Of a stretch of DNA of 64,000 bases, positions 35,770 through 48,094 are shown in pieces; within the stretch, counting starts at the first letter, position 1; each line of letters starts with the position of its first letter. Location of the stretch: positions 1 to 64,000 of the forward strand of contig DKPB01000049.1 of the NCBI GenBank assembly GCA_002471015.1, written 5' to 3'. Below the pieces are notes generated by a model, which made no database searches, had not been told where the DNA came from, and saw only the letters and a program-made list of their open reading frames with translations. A program made the position numbers and the translations under genes. Origin of the DNA: Stenotrophomonas sp. UBA7346 (GTDB taxonomy: Bacteria; Pseudomonadota; Gammaproteobacteria; Xanthomonadales; Xanthomonadaceae).

Positions 35770-35848
35770 GCCGACAGGGTGGCCGGCACCGTTATACTTC
35801 AGGGCTACACACGACAGAACCGGCCCGTATGGTCCGGATCCGGATGGA

Positions 35849-36792
35849 ATGAGCAGGCTTTTTAGAGACGTCGAAGGCGGGGTGTTGTTCCCGCAGGGAA
35901 GCGTGGTCTGCATTGGTGCCTTCGATGGCCTGCACCTGGGCCATCGGGCGCTGGTGCGCCACGCAGTTGCCCGTGCCCGCGCCTTGGGTGTGCCGGCCGT
36001 GGCCTTGGGCTTCGAGCCGCTGCCGCGCGAGTTCTTCGCCAAGGACAACCCGCCGCCGCGTTTGATGCTGGCCCGTGACAAGGTCGCCACCCTGCGCCAG
36101 CTTGGCGTGGACAGCGTCGGCCTGCTGCGCTTTGACGCCAGGATGGCGGCGATCACCGCCGAGGACTTTGTCCGCGACATGCTGGTGCGCCGGCTGGGTG
36201 CGCGTGAAGTCTGGATCGGTCCCAAGTTCCATTTCGGCAACCGCCGGGGCGGCGATATCGCGCTGCTGCAGGCAATGGGGGCAGAGCTGGGCTTTGCCGC
36301 CGGCGAGATCGAGCCGGTGCACCTGAACGGCGAGCGCATTTCCAGCACCCGCATCCGCGAGCTGCTGGTGGCCGGCGAGTTCGCCCATGCCGGCGAACTG
36401 TTGGGCCGGCCCTATGCCATCGGCGGCCGGGTCGTGCGCGGGCAGCAGTTGGGCCGCACCTTGGGCTTCCCCACTGCCAACTTGCGTTTCCCGAAAACAC
36501 CCGCACTTTCTGGTATCTACGCTACGTGGGTACATGGCGTTTTCGAGCAGCCATGGCCGTCGGTGTCGAGCTTCGGCACGCGCCCCACGGTTGAAGGTGT
36601 GGAACCGCTGCTCGAGGCACACCTGTTCGACTTCCATGGCGATCTGTACGGCCGCCATATCGAAGTGGAATTTGTCGCCAAGCTGCGGGACGAAGAGAAG
36701 TTCAACGATCTGCCGGCACTGACCGAGCAGATGCACCGCGACGCAGAGCAAGCGCGTCGCATCCTAAACGAACACAGATTGCGAGCTACCGC

Positions 36793-36796
<4 letters not shown>
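35849..36796 (+). CDS. ribF: Bifunctional riboflavin kinase/FAD synthetase
   Basis: 315 residues. Makes FMN and FAD. The N-terminal adenylyltransferase has GAFDGLHLGHRALV and ISSTRIRELL. The C-terminal kinase has the GRVVRGQQLGRTLGFPTANL motif and GTRPTVEG. The start at 35849 reads ATGAGCAGGCTT. Its stop overlaps the ileS start (GTGA). Confidence 0.96.
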
Positions 36797-39624
<2,828 letters not shown>

Positions 39625-39650
39625 TGGCGAGCAGCGAGTGAACAGGAGGG

Positions 39651-39687
39651 AGAAGCGAGAAACGGCAACGGTCTCCTTCTCGCTTCT
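39651..39687 (+). repeat. AGAAGCGAGAA inverted repeat after ileS
   Basis: AGAAGCGAGAA (39651-39661) and TTCTCGCTTCT (39677-39687) form an 11-bp stem with a 15-nt loop, followed by a T-rich stretch. The purine-rich sequence resembles the 37-bp repeats at 24.9 kb. Possible partial terminator between ileS and lspA. Confidence 0.75.
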
Positions 39688-39704
39688 TTGGTTGTTGAAC
39701 TTTC

Positions 39705-40223
39705 ATGGGTGTTTGCATGCAGTCGAAAACGGTTAAACCCAATGCGTTGATCTACCTGCTGGTGTCGGTGGCCGTGATCGGCCTGGACCAGTGGAGCAAG
39801 GCCTGGGTGCTGTCCAGCCTGCCTGAGTTCACCCCGGTGCCGGTGATCGAGGGTTTCTGGAACTGGTACCGCACCTATAACACCGGCGCAGCATTCAGCT
39901 TCCTCAGTGATGCCGGTGGCTGGCAGTTGTGGTTCTTCACCTTCCTGGCTCTCGCGATCAGTGGCCTGATGGCGTTCTGGCTGTCGCGCACGCCGCGCGC
40001 CAACTGGCGCAGTGCGCTGCCGTATGCACTGGTGATCGGTGGTGCCATCGGTAACGTCATTGACCGCCAGATCCATGGCCATGTCGTCGATTTCATCCAA
40101 TGGTATGTGGGCAACCACTACTGGCCTGCATTCAACATCGCCGATTCGGCGATCGTGGCCGGCGCCATCGGTATTGCGCTGTCTGGCCTGTTTGAAGGCA
40201 AGGCTGCCAAAAAAGCCGGATAA
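39705..40223 (+). CDS. lspA: Lipoprotein signal peptidase II
   Basis: 172 residues with four membrane helices. Aspartyl protease removing prolipoprotein signal peptides. Catalytic Asp residues in GNVIDRQIHG and FNIADSAI, with the NTGAAFSFLSD motif. Start ATG 39705 or 39717 (MQSKTVKPNALI); the latter is nearer the usual N-terminus. Between ileS and ispH, as in related genomes. Confidence 0.96.
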   Translation: MGVCMQSKTVKPNALIYLLVSVAVIGLDQWSKAWVLSSLPEFTPVPVIEGFWNWYRTYNTGAAFSFLSDAGGWQLWFFTFLALAISGLMAFWLSRTPRANWRSALPYALVIGGAIGNVIDRQIHGHVVDFIQWYVGNHYWPAFNIADSAIVAGAIGIALSGLFEGKAAKKAG

Positions 40224-40273
40224 TTCCGGCACTTGTTTCCATGATCGGCAACTGCCGGCCTGAGTAGTGACTG

Positions 40274-41224
40274 ATGGACGTATTGCTCGCCAATCCCCGT
40301 GGTTTCTGTGCCGGTGTTGACCGTGCCATCGAGATCGTCAAACGCGCCATCGAAACGCTGGGCGCGCCGATCTACGTGCGTCACGAAGTGGTGCACAACC
40401 GCTTCGTGGTGGACGACCTGAAGGCGCGCGGCGCCATCTTCGTCGAAGAGCTCGACGAAGTGCCGGACGGCAACACGGTCATCTTCAGTGCACATGGCGT
40501 CTCCAAGGCAGTGCGTGCCGAGGCCGAACGGCGCGGTCTGAAGGTGTTCGACGCCACCTGCCCGTTGGTGACCAAGGTGCACCTTGAGGTGGCAAGGCAC
40601 TGCCGTGCCGGTCGTGACGTGGTGTTGATCGGTCACGAGGGCCATCCCGAGGTGGAGGGCACCATGGGCCAGTGGAACCGAGAGAATGGGGTTGGCAACA
40701 TCTATCTGGTGGAAAGCGTCGAGGACGTCGAGGCCTTGCAGGTCTCGCAGCCGGAGAACTTCGCCTATACCACCCAGACCACGTTGTCGGTGGACGATAC
40801 GCGGGCGGTGATCGAGGCCTTGCGGACGCATTTCCCGATGATCCAGGGGCCGAAGAACGACGATATCTGCTATGCCACGCAGAACCGCCAGGATGCCGTG
40901 CGTGACCTGGCCAAGCGCTGCGACCTGGTGCTGGTGGTGGGGTCACCCAACAGCTCCAACTCCAACCGCCTCAGCGAGTTGGCCCGGCGTGAAGGCGTGG
41001 AGTCCTACCTGATCGACGGTGCGCATGAGATCGACCCGCAATGGGTGGTCGGCAAGCAGCACATCGGTCTGACTGCGGGTGCATCGGCACCGCAGGTACT
41101 GGTGGACGGGGTGATTGCACGCCTGCGTGAGCTCGGTGCCGGTTCGGTTGGTGAGTTGGATGGCGAGCCGGAGTCGATGGTGTTTGCGCTGCCGAAGGAA
41201 CTGCGCCTGCGGTTGGTGAACTGA
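40274..41224 (+). CDS. ispH: 4-hydroxy-3-methylbut-2-enyl diphosphate reductase
   Basis: 316 residues. Last step of the MEP isoprenoid pathway, a [4Fe-4S] enzyme. Cluster cysteines appear in PRGFCAGVDRAIEIV, DATCPLV and KRCDLVLVVGSPNSSNSNRL. Full length. Last gene of ribF-ileS-lspA-ispH, followed by the SMAG array. Confidence 0.97.
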   Translation: MDVLLANPRGFCAGVDRAIEIVKRAIETLGAPIYVRHEVVHNRFVVDDLKARGAIFVEELDEVPDGNTVIFSAHGVSKAVRAEAERRGLKVFDATCPLVTKVHLEVARHCRAGRDVVLIGHEGHPEVEGTMGQWNRENGVGNIYLVESVEDVEALQVSQPENFAYTTQTTLSVDDTRAVIEALRTHFPMIQGPKNDDICYATQNRQDAVRDLAKRCDLVLVVGSPNSSNSNRLSELARREGVESYLIDGAHEIDPQWVVGKQHIGLTAGASAPQVLVDGVIARLRELGAGSVGELDGEPESMVFALPKELRLRLVN

Positions 41225-41264
41225 CGGCGCGCCGAGCGCGGCGTTCTGCTTGTGGGGAGCGCCT

Positions 41265-41740
41265 GGGCATGTTCGGCTGAAGCTTTGCCGGTAATGCCCG
41301 TTGCCGAGCATGGCTCGGCACTACCGATGGTGAAGTGGCTGTGTAAACAGTTCCCCTGAAGAGCCGAGCCATGCTCGGCTGAAGCTCTGCCGGTAGTGCC
41401 CGTTGCCGAGCATGGCTCGGCACTACCGATGGCGAAGTGGCTGCGTAAACAGTTCCCCTGAAGAGCCGAGCCATGCTCGGCTGGGGCTCTGCCGGTAGTG
41501 CCCGTTGCCGAGCATGGCTCGGCACTACCGATGGCGAAGTTGCTGCGTAAACCGCCCCCCTCTGTAGAGCCGAGCCATGCTCGGCTGAAGCTCTGCCGGT
41601 AATGCCCGTTGCCGAGCATGGCTCGGCACTACCGATGGCGAAGTTGCTGCGTAAACAGTTTCCCTGTAGAGCCAAGCCATGCTCGGCTGGGGCTCTGCCG
41701 GTAAAGCCCTTTGCCGAGCATGGCTCGGCACTACATTTGT
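41265..41740. repeat. SMAG dimer array, about five units of 102 bp
   Basis: Forward palindromes (ttgccgagcatggctcggca) start at 41301, 41403, 41505, 41609 and 41711, period 102-104 bp. Between them lie reverse-oriented copies (gagccgagccatgctcggct) and a constant spacer (taccgatggcgaagtggctg, then cgtaaacagttcccctg). Each unit is thus a head-to-head pair. A decayed copy precedes the array near 41265, and a degenerate one (aggcatggcttggcactac) follows near 41753. The 604-bp gap between ispH and ybdD has no gene. Confidence 0.94.
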
Positions 41741-41778
41741 CATGTTTGTCGATAGGCATGGCTTGGCACTACGGACAG

Positions 41779-41811
41779 AAAAAAGGCGGCGCCAATGGCG
41801 CCGCCTTTTTG
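41779..41811. terminator. Bidirectional terminator before ybdD end
   Basis: A-tract, GGCGGCGCC-aat-GGCGCCGCC, T5. Ends cstA-ybdD from one side and read-through from ispH on the other. Confidence 0.92.
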
Positions 41812-41828
41812 TTTGCATCGCTGGGGTA

Positions 41829-42053
41829 TCAGCAGCAGCGAAAGCCGCTCCTGCCGCCGAAGCGGGCTTCCTGGCGTTCGCGGAAGAAGGTCTTGTAATC
41901 CATGACCTCGCGGTCGGGATGCTTCTCCTGCATGTGCCGGACGTAGTTGTCGTAGTCCGGCACGCCGCAGCAAAGCCGCGCGGTCTGCACCAGACGCCGC
42001 CAGGTGCGGCGGAACGTCTGGTACTGGCCGACGGGGACCAGCTCGGTACCCAT
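41829..42053 (-). CDS. YbdD/YjiX-family protein (DUF466)
   Basis: 74 residues (FRRTWRRLVQTARLCCGVPD, then YDNYVRHMQEKHPD and a GRSGFRCC end). DUF466 proteins accompany CstA-type transporters and modulate pyruvate/peptide uptake. ATG shares one base with the cstA stop (TAATG). Rich in Cys and Arg, cytoplasmic. Confidence 0.92.
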   Translation of the reverse strand: MGTELVPVGQYQTFRRTWRRLVQTARLCCGVPDYDNYVRHMQEKHPDREVMDYKTFFRERQEARFGGRSGFRCC

Positions 42054-44119
42054 TACAGGTCAACCTCGTGCGGCTTCAATGCCACGTACGGGGTTTCCTT
42101 GTCGGTGCGGGTGGGCGAGCGGCGAGCGGCGGCGATGGTCTTCACCGAGTACACCAGCACCGCGAAGACCACGAACAGGAACAGCGCGGTCAGGCCGGTG
42201 TTGATGTAGTTGTTCACCATCACCTGCTGCATCTGGTCGAAGTTCTTCGACGGTGCCAGCAGTTCGCCGGCGGCAATGGCGTCACGGTACTTGTGTGCCT
42301 GGGCCAGGAAGCCCACTGCCGGGATGTCGGAGAAGATCTTGATGAAGCCAGCCGCGGTGGTGCAGATCAGCAGCCAGATAGCCGGGATCAGCGGCACCCA
42401 GGCGTACTTGTCCTTCTTCATCTTGAACAGCACCACGGTGCACAGCAGCAGCGCCACGCCGGCCAGCATCTGGTTGGCGATGCCGAACAGCGGCCACAGC
42501 ATGTTGATACCGCCCAGCGGGTCGGTCACACCCTGGTACAGGAAGTAACCCCACAGTGCGACGCAGCCGCCAGTGGCGATGAAGCTGGCCACCCACGAGT
42601 CGGTGCGGCGCAGGGCCGGCACGAAGTTGCCCAGCAGGTCCTGCAGCATGAAACGGCCCGAACGGGTGCCGGCATCGACGGCGGTCAGGATGAACAGTGC
42701 TTCGAACAGGATGGCGAAGTGGTACCAGAACGCCATCATGCCGTCGCCCGGCAGCACCGCATGCAGGATCTGCGCGATGCCCACGGCCAGCGTCGGGGCG
42801 CCACCGGCGCGCGAGAGGATGGTGGTTTCGCCGATCTCGCTGGCGGTTGCGGTCAGCTGCTCGGGGGTGATCGCAAAGCCCCAGTTGGTGACGACCTGCG
42901 CCGCATGCACCACGTCGGTGCCGATGATCGCGGCCGGGCTGTTCATGGCGAAGTAGATGCCCGGTTCGATGATCGACGCGGCCACCATGGCCATGATGGC
43001 CACGAACGATTCCATCAGCATGCCGCCGTAACCGATGTAGGCGGCATGGCCTTCATTGGCCAGCAGCTTGGGGGTGGTGCCCGAGCTGATCAGTGCATGG
43101 AAACCGGACACCGCGCCGCAGGCGATGGTGATGAACAGGAACGGGAACATGCTGCCCTTCCACACCGGGCCGGTGCCGTCGGCGAACTGGGTCAGCGCCG
43201 GCATTTTCAGTTCCGGCATCACGATCAGGATGCCGATCGCCAGGCCGACAATCGTGCCGATCTTGAGGAAGGTGGACAGGTAGTCACGCGGGGCCAGCAG
43301 CAGCCACACCGGCAGCACGGCGGCGACGAAACCGTAGCCGATCAGCATCCAGGTGATCTGGATACCGGTGAAGGTGAACATCGGGCCCATCACCGGGTCT
43401 GCGGCTACCTTGCCGCCGTACCAGATCGCAGCCAGCAGCAGGATCAGACCGACGACGGAGATCTCACCGATCTTGCCCGGGCGGATATAGCGCATGTAGA
43501 TGCCCATGAAGATGGCAATGGGCATTGTCGCGATCACCGTGAACATGCCCCAGGGGCTGCCCTCCAGTGCCTTCACCACGATCATCGCCAGCACCGCGAG
43601 GATGATGATCATGATCATGAACACGCCGAACAGGGCGATGGTGCCGGGCACCTGGCCCATTTCCTCGCGCACCAGGTCGCCCAGCGAGCGGCCGTTGCGG
43701 CGGCTGGAGATGAACAGGATCATGAAATCCTGCACCGCGCCGGCCAGCACCACGCCGGCAATCAGCCACAGCGTGCCGGGCAGGTAGCCCATCTGCGCGG
43801 CCAGCACCGGGCCGACCAGCGGGCCGGCGCCGGCAATGGCGGCGAAGTGGTGGCCGAACAACACGTGCTTGTTGGTGGGCACGTAATCCAGGCCATCGTT
43901 GTTGATGACCGCCGGGGTGGCGCGGGTGGGGTCAACGCCCAGCACCTTGTTGGCGATGAACAGGCCGTAGTAGCGGAAGGCCACCAGATACAGCGATACC
44001 GCCGCGATGACGATCCACAGGGCATTGATGTGTTCGCCGCGGCGTAGTGCCACGACGCCTAGACAGAATGCGCCGATCAGGGACAGCAATGCCCATCCGG
44101 CTTTGGAGAAACCTTTCAT
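42053..44119 (-). CDS. cstA: Carbon starvation protein A (pyruvate/peptide transporter)
   Basis: 688 residues with about 16-18 membrane helices. CstA family transports pyruvate and peptides under carbon limitation. Visible: GHHFAAIAGAGPLVGPVLAA, FISSRRNGRSLGDLVREEMG, and GMLMESFVAIMAMVAASIIE. Full length. Followed by the coupled ybdD-like gene. Confidence 0.95.
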   Translation of the reverse strand: MKGFSKAGWALLSLIGAFCLGVVALRRGEHINALWIVIAAVSLYLVAFRYYGLFIANKVLGVDPTRATPAVINNDGLDYVPTNKHVLFGHHFAAIAGAGPLVGPVLAAQMGYLPGTLWLIAGVVLAGAVQDFMILFISSRRNGRSLGDLVREEMGQVPGTIALFGVFMIMIIILAVLAMIVVKALEGSPWGMFTVIATMPIAIFMGIYMRYIRPGKIGEISVVGLILLLAAIWYGGKVAADPVMGPMFTFTGIQITWMLIGYGFVAAVLPVWLLLAPRDYLSTFLKIGTIVGLAIGILIVMPELKMPALTQFADGTGPVWKGSMFPFLFITIACGAVSGFHALISSGTTPKLLANEGHAAYIGYGGMLMESFVAIMAMVAASIIEPGIYFAMNSPAAIIGTDVVHAAQVVTNWGFAITPEQLTATASEIGETTILSRAGGAPTLAVGIAQILHAVLPGDGMMAFWYHFAILFEALFILTAVDAGTRSGRFMLQDLLGNFVPALRRTDSWVASFIATGGCVALWGYFLYQGVTDPLGGINMLWPLFGIANQMLAGVALLLCTVVLFKMKKDKYAWVPLIPAIWLLICTTAAGFIKIFSDIPAVGFLAQAHKYRDAIAAGELLAPSKNFDQMQQVMVNNYINTGLTALFLFVVFAVLVYSVKTIAAARRSPTRTDKETPYVALKPHEVDL

Positions 44120-44353
44120 CGAGTGGCCTCGCAGGAGAATGCATCCAAGGGTCTACCCATGCCGGGCGGGGGTCAATGTGCATGGCTGCTGAAGCGAATG
44201 CGACTTTGGTCTTAGGACGAATCCCGATGGTGCTGAATGCGCTGCCCGCAGGGCGGCTTGCATCAGGCTTTACGCAACAAATGGTTGCATGGGTGACGAT
44301 TGCGGCAGGCCGCGGCTGGCCGCACTTTGTGTCACATCAATCTGGAGATGAGC

Positions 44354-45205
44354 ATGAGCAGTCAGCAGTTCGCCATGGTGCTGCGCACCTTGAAGGGTAT
44401 GCCTACCTCCGATGGGGCGGGGGTGCGTCTGACGCGGGTGATCGGGACACCGGCGTTGCCGGACCTGGACCCGTTCCTGATGCTGGACGAGTTCGGCACC
44501 GACCGCGCCGAGGACTACATCGCCGGCTTTCCCAGCCACCCGCACCGCGGCTTCGAGACCGTCACCTACATGCTGGACGGGCGCATGCGGCACAAGGACA
44601 ACCACGGCAACGAAGGCCTGCTGACCCCGGGTAGCGTGCAGTGGATGACGGCCGGGCGCGGGCTGGTGCATTCGGAAATGCCGGAACAGGAGTCCGGGCG
44701 CATGCGTGGTTTCCAGCTGTGGGTGAACCTGCCGGCACGCGACAAGATGGTGGAGCCGCGTTACCAGGAGTACGCACCCGAGCGTATCCCCACATTCTCG
44801 CCTGCGCCCGGGGTGGAGGTGAAGCTGATCGCTGGCGGCGTGGGGCAGGAGCAGGGGCCCATCCGGCAACCCGCTACCGATCCGCTGTACCTGGACGTGA
44901 CCTTGGCGGCCGGGGCGCAGTGGCACTGCCCGCTGCCCGAGGGCCACAACGCGTTTGCCTATGTCTTCGAAGGCGAGGCCGTGCTGGGTGACGCCGATGC
45001 CGCCCGCGGCGTGGCCCAGCACGAGTTGGCGGTACTGGGCGGTGGGGCGGTGTTGCCACTGCGCGGCGGTGAACAGGGCGCACGCTTGATCGTGGTGGCC
45101 GGGCGCCCCTTGCGCGAGCCAGTGGTACGTCATGGCCCGTTCGTGATGAATACCCGCGAGCAATTGATGCAGGCCTTCATCGACTACGAGCAGGGCCGCT
45201 TCTGA
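44354..45205 (+). CDS. Pirin-family bicupin protein (first of two)
   Basis: 283 residues. The N-terminal cupin has the metal ligands FPSHPHRGFETVTYML and VQWMTAGRGLVHSEMP; the C-terminal cupin follows. Such YhaK/pirin proteins bind Fe or Ni and some oxidise quercetin. ATG 44354 has GGAG 6 nt upstream; ATG 44348 is too close. Separated from cstA by a 234-bp divergent gap. A second pirin lies at 46846. Confidence 0.9.
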   Translation: MSSQQFAMVLRTLKGMPTSDGAGVRLTRVIGTPALPDLDPFLMLDEFGTDRAEDYIAGFPSHPHRGFETVTYMLDGRMRHKDNHGNEGLLTPGSVQWMTAGRGLVHSEMPEQESGRMRGFQLWVNLPARDKMVEPRYQEYAPERIPTFSPAPGVEVKLIAGGVGQEQGPIRQPATDPLYLDVTLAAGAQWHCPLPEGHNAFAYVFEGEAVLGDADAARGVAQHELAVLGGGAVLPLRGGEQGARLIVVAGRPLREPVVRHGPFVMNTREQLMQAFIDYEQGRF

Positions 45206-45289
45206 CGAACAGCCGCCCGATCAGGCAGGGCCTGGCCGGGCGGTTGCGTCATCTGGCTGGCAGCTTGGATGGCAGCTCGAAGGCCGCGC

Positions 45290-45751
45290 TCAGCGTGCGC
45301 CAGCCAGCGCCGAGGAATTGAGGTTCAGGGTCTGGGTCAGATTCTGCAGGTTGCCCAGCTCGGCGGTGTCGGCCGCGTCGATCCAGATCTGCGCGAAGCG
45401 GTTCTTGTCCAGCTTGACCACGGTGATGCGGCGCGACTCCAGCCCAGGCAGGTCGCGGCCGCCCATGTCCAGCTTGTACCAGTGCATGGACTCGCCGCCG
45501 AACGAACCCTTCTCCGCACGCAGGGCACGGTTGAAGGCCATGTCCGGATCGCGCGCGGTCAGCATCATGTTCAATACGGTGCGGCCGTCACCGGTGGAGG
45601 CCTTGCACACGATGAAATCGCTCTGGGTCTGCTGATCCCAGTGCAGGCCACTGTCGGCAGGCAGCGTTGGGCATTGCTCGGCCTGCTGGGCCAGGGCGGT
45701 GGAGCTGAGGGCAAGCAGCATGGCTGCGGAAACGATACGGACAGTCTTCAC
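45290..45751 (-). CDS. Secreted protein of unknown function
   Basis: 153 residues from GTG 45751, preceded by GGGGAA. Signal peptide VKTVRIVSAAMLLALSSTAL then AQQAEQ. The mature part is about 130 residues of mixed alpha/beta (DFIVCKASTGDGRTVLNMML, SMHWYKLDMGGRDLPG, RFAQIWIDAADTAEL), with two cysteines. No family recognised. Monocistronic between a pirin and aqpZ. Confidence 0.75.
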   Translation of the reverse strand: MKTVRIVSAAMLLALSSTALAQQAEQCPTLPADSGLHWDQQTQSDFIVCKASTGDGRTVLNMMLTARDPDMAFNRALRAEKGSFGGESMHWYKLDMGGRDLPGLESRRITVVKLDKNRFAQIWIDAADTAELGNLQNLTQTLNLNSSALAGAR

Positions 45752-45935
45752 TACGCATTCCCCATGAAGCATCGTACGCAGGACGGCACGATGAAAGTCG
45801 AATTCGAGTTCTGAAGGTGGCTGTGGCGGGCGGGCAGTGTTCCCCTGGCCCGGTGCGCATATCCCCATGCGCCCGACCACCGGTTGAACTTATTACAAAA
45901 ATGGCCGCAGATGCAAAGTGCTGGCCGGTGTCACA

Positions 45936-45964
45936 CAAAAACGGCCCCGGGAAGGGGCCGTTCT
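45936..45964 (-). terminator. Terminator of aqpZ
   Basis: ACGGCCCC-gggaa-GGGGCCGT, an 8-bp stem; on the minus strand followed by TTTTTGTGTG, 23 nt after the aqpZ stop. Confidence 0.88.
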
Positions 45965-45986
45965 TGCGGTGGTTTCACACCAGGGC

Positions 45987-46706
45987 TTACTTGTCGCTGC
46001 CCAGCCACTTGTACGCCACGCCACCAATCAGCGCGCCCAGGATGGGGGCAACCCAGAACAGCCACAGCTGGCTGATGGCACCGGCACCGGCAAACACCGC
46101 AACAGCAGTGGAGCGGGCCGGGTTCACCGAGGTGTTGGTGACCGGGATGCTGATCAGGTGGATCAGGGTCAAGGCCAGGCCGATAGCGATGGGGGCGAAA
46201 CCCGCCGGTGCACGGCCATGGGTGGCGCCCATGATGACGATCAGGAATACCGCGGTCAGCACCACTTCGCACAGGAAGGCGGCGGCAACGGTGTAGCCAC
46301 CCGGTGACAGGGCGCCGTAGCCATTGCTGGCGAAGGCACCTGGCTGGCTGCCATCAATCAGGAAATTGGCATTGCCCTGGGCAATCTGCAGCAGGATGAA
46401 ACCGGCAAAGAGGCCACCCAGCACCTGCGCCACGATGTACGGCAACAGGTCCTTGCCGGAGAAGCGCCCACCGGCCCACAGGCCGATGCTGACCGCCGGG
46501 TTGAAGTGGGCGCCGGAGATGTGGCCGAAGGCATAGGCGCCGGTCAGCACGGTCAGGCCGAAGGCCAGCGCCACGCCAACGAAGCCTATGCCCAGCGGGT
46601 TGCCGTCACCGCCGAAGTTTGCCGCCAGCACCGCGCTGCCACAGCCACCCAGTACCAGCCAGAAGGTGCCGAGAAACTCGGCAGCCAGGCGCTTGCTCAT
46701 GCTCAT
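45987..46706 (-). CDS. aqpZ: Aquaporin Z
   Basis: 239 residues with six membrane helices. Water channel with both NPA boxes (GAHFNPAVSIG and NTSVNPARSTA); the Arg after the second NPA and His in the filter are present. Full length. Monocistronic. Confidence 0.96.
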   Translation of the reverse strand: MSMSKRLAAEFLGTFWLVLGGCGSAVLAANFGGDGNPLGIGFVGVALAFGLTVLTGAYAFGHISGAHFNPAVSIGLWAGGRFSGKDLLPYIVAQVLGGLFAGFILLQIAQGNANFLIDGSQPGAFASNGYGALSPGGYTVAAAFLCEVVLTAVFLIVIMGATHGRAPAGFAPIAIGLALTLIHLISIPVTNTSVNPARSTAVAVFAGAGAISQLWLFWVAPILGALIGGVAYKWLGSDK

Positions 46707-46845
46707 GATTCATTCCCCAGAATTAGCCCGAAACGGGTGTGGGGAAAATACACGTAGAACCTGTCCGGGTGCGTTTTAAAAACGTTAACCGCAGCCAGGA
46801 CAGCTGCGCGATCGCGGGGGTACGCCGCGACGCACGCGGTGGTTG

Positions 46846-47706
46846 TCAGCGCGGCAGGGGAATGAATTCCTTGTCGTCGCCGGGGATGCTGCCGAAGCGG
46901 CCATTTTCCCAATCGTCCTTGGCCTGCTCGATGCGCTCCTTGGAACTGGACACGAAGTTCCACCACAGGTGGCGCGGTGCATCCAGCGGCTCGCCGCCCA
47001 TCAGCATCGCCTTGACGGGGGTCTTGGCACGCAGCCGACCTACCGCGCCCGCTTCGGGGATGACCAGGTGCTGGGCGGGGATATCGGTGCCGTCCAGCTG
47101 CGCGTCGCCTTCCAGGATGTAGAGCGCGCGCTGCACGTGCGAAGTGTCCAGGTCGATCTCGGCGCCGGGTGCCAGATCGATGGCCACGTTCAAGGTGTCG
47201 GCAAATACCTTCACCGGCGATTCCTCACCATAGGCGCGGCCGGCGATCACCCGCAGCCAGGCGCCATCACGGCGCTGCTGTGGCAACTGGTCGGCAGCGA
47301 AGTGGAAAAAGGCCGGATCGGTTTCCTCGTGGCTCTTGGGCAGGGCAACCCAGGTCTGCATGCCGTGCAGGCTCTGGTCGTGCTCGCGGGCGGCAGCGGG
47401 GGTGCGCTCGGAGTGGGCAATGCCCCGTCCGGCGGTCATCCAGTTGACGTCACCGGGGCGAATGATCTGGTCCGAGCCCAGCGTGTCGCGGTGGCCGATC
47501 TGCCCGGACCACAGGAAGGTGACGGTCGCCAGGCCGATATGCGGGTGCGGGCGGACATCGATGCCTTGCCCGGGGCTGAAAATGGCCGGGCCCATGTGGT
47601 CGACGAACACGAATGGTCCTACGCTGCGCGCCTGCAGGGTGGGCACGGCACGGCGGACCTGGAAGCCGCCAAGGTCGTGGACGCGCGGGCTGATGATGGT
47701 GGTCAT
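46846..47706 (-). CDS. Pirin-family bicupin protein (second of two)
   Basis: 286 residues. Metal site motifs DVRPHPHIGLATVTFLW and VNWMTAGRGIAHSER. The C-terminus ends in DDWENGRFGSIPGDDKEFIP. Distinct from the first pirin in sequence, nearer the YhhW/PA-type subgroup. No operon partner is evident. Confidence 0.9.
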   Translation of the reverse strand: MTTIISPRVHDLGGFQVRRAVPTLQARSVGPFVFVDHMGPAIFSPGQGIDVRPHPHIGLATVTFLWSGQIGHRDTLGSDQIIRPGDVNWMTAGRGIAHSERTPAAAREHDQSLHGMQTWVALPKSHEETDPAFFHFAADQLPQQRRDGAWLRVIAGRAYGEESPVKVFADTLNVAIDLAPGAEIDLDTSHVQRALYILEGDAQLDGTDIPAQHLVIPEAGAVGRLRAKTPVKAMLMGGEPLDAPRHLWWNFVSSSKERIEQAKDDWENGRFGSIPGDDKEFIPLPR

Positions 47707-47825
47707 GGCTGGCTGCTCCGGCTTGCATGGATGTGCGCGCAGGATGGCATGGCCGGAGCGAAGAAGGGGTCACCGTGCGGGGAATGGATTGTTGTCGGAG
47801 TGGGGGGAGTGGGGCCGGAAGCGTT

Positions 47826-47945
47826 ACCCCTCCCCAACCCTCCCTTCGCTGCGCGAAAGGGAGGGGGCCAAAGCCCCGGTTGCACGCAGGGCTGCCGCTT
47901 TGCCCCTCTCTCTGCCGAAGGCAAGGGAAGGGTTGGTGAGGGGGG
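47826..47945. repeat. Two CCCTCC-type boxes upstream of gpmA
   Basis: First: CCCTCCCTTCGC-tgc-GCGAAAGGGAGGG with a CCCCTCCCCAACC flank (47827-47868). Second: GCCCCTCTCTCTGCC-gaa-GGCAAGGGAAGGG with tail TTGGTGAGGGGGAG (47902-47945). They occupy the 388-bp gap between pirin and gpmA; no gene is seen in the rest of it. Confidence 0.78.
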
Positions 47946-48094
47946 AGCTCTTGCTCCTGCTCATTCACCAGACAAACAGAACCAGTCTCTCCTGCAACCA
48001 CATTGCTCCCATACGCAACCCCCAAACAAGGAACGGAAGCCAACGTGAAGGGGCTACAATCGCTGTCTTCCTTCCCCATCCGGAGACCTCCGCA

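Noticed and set aside
42068..44047. A 659-residue frame antisense to cstA, rich in His, Gln and Asp
   Set aside because: Mirror of hydrophobic codons of the transporter; low-complexity composition.
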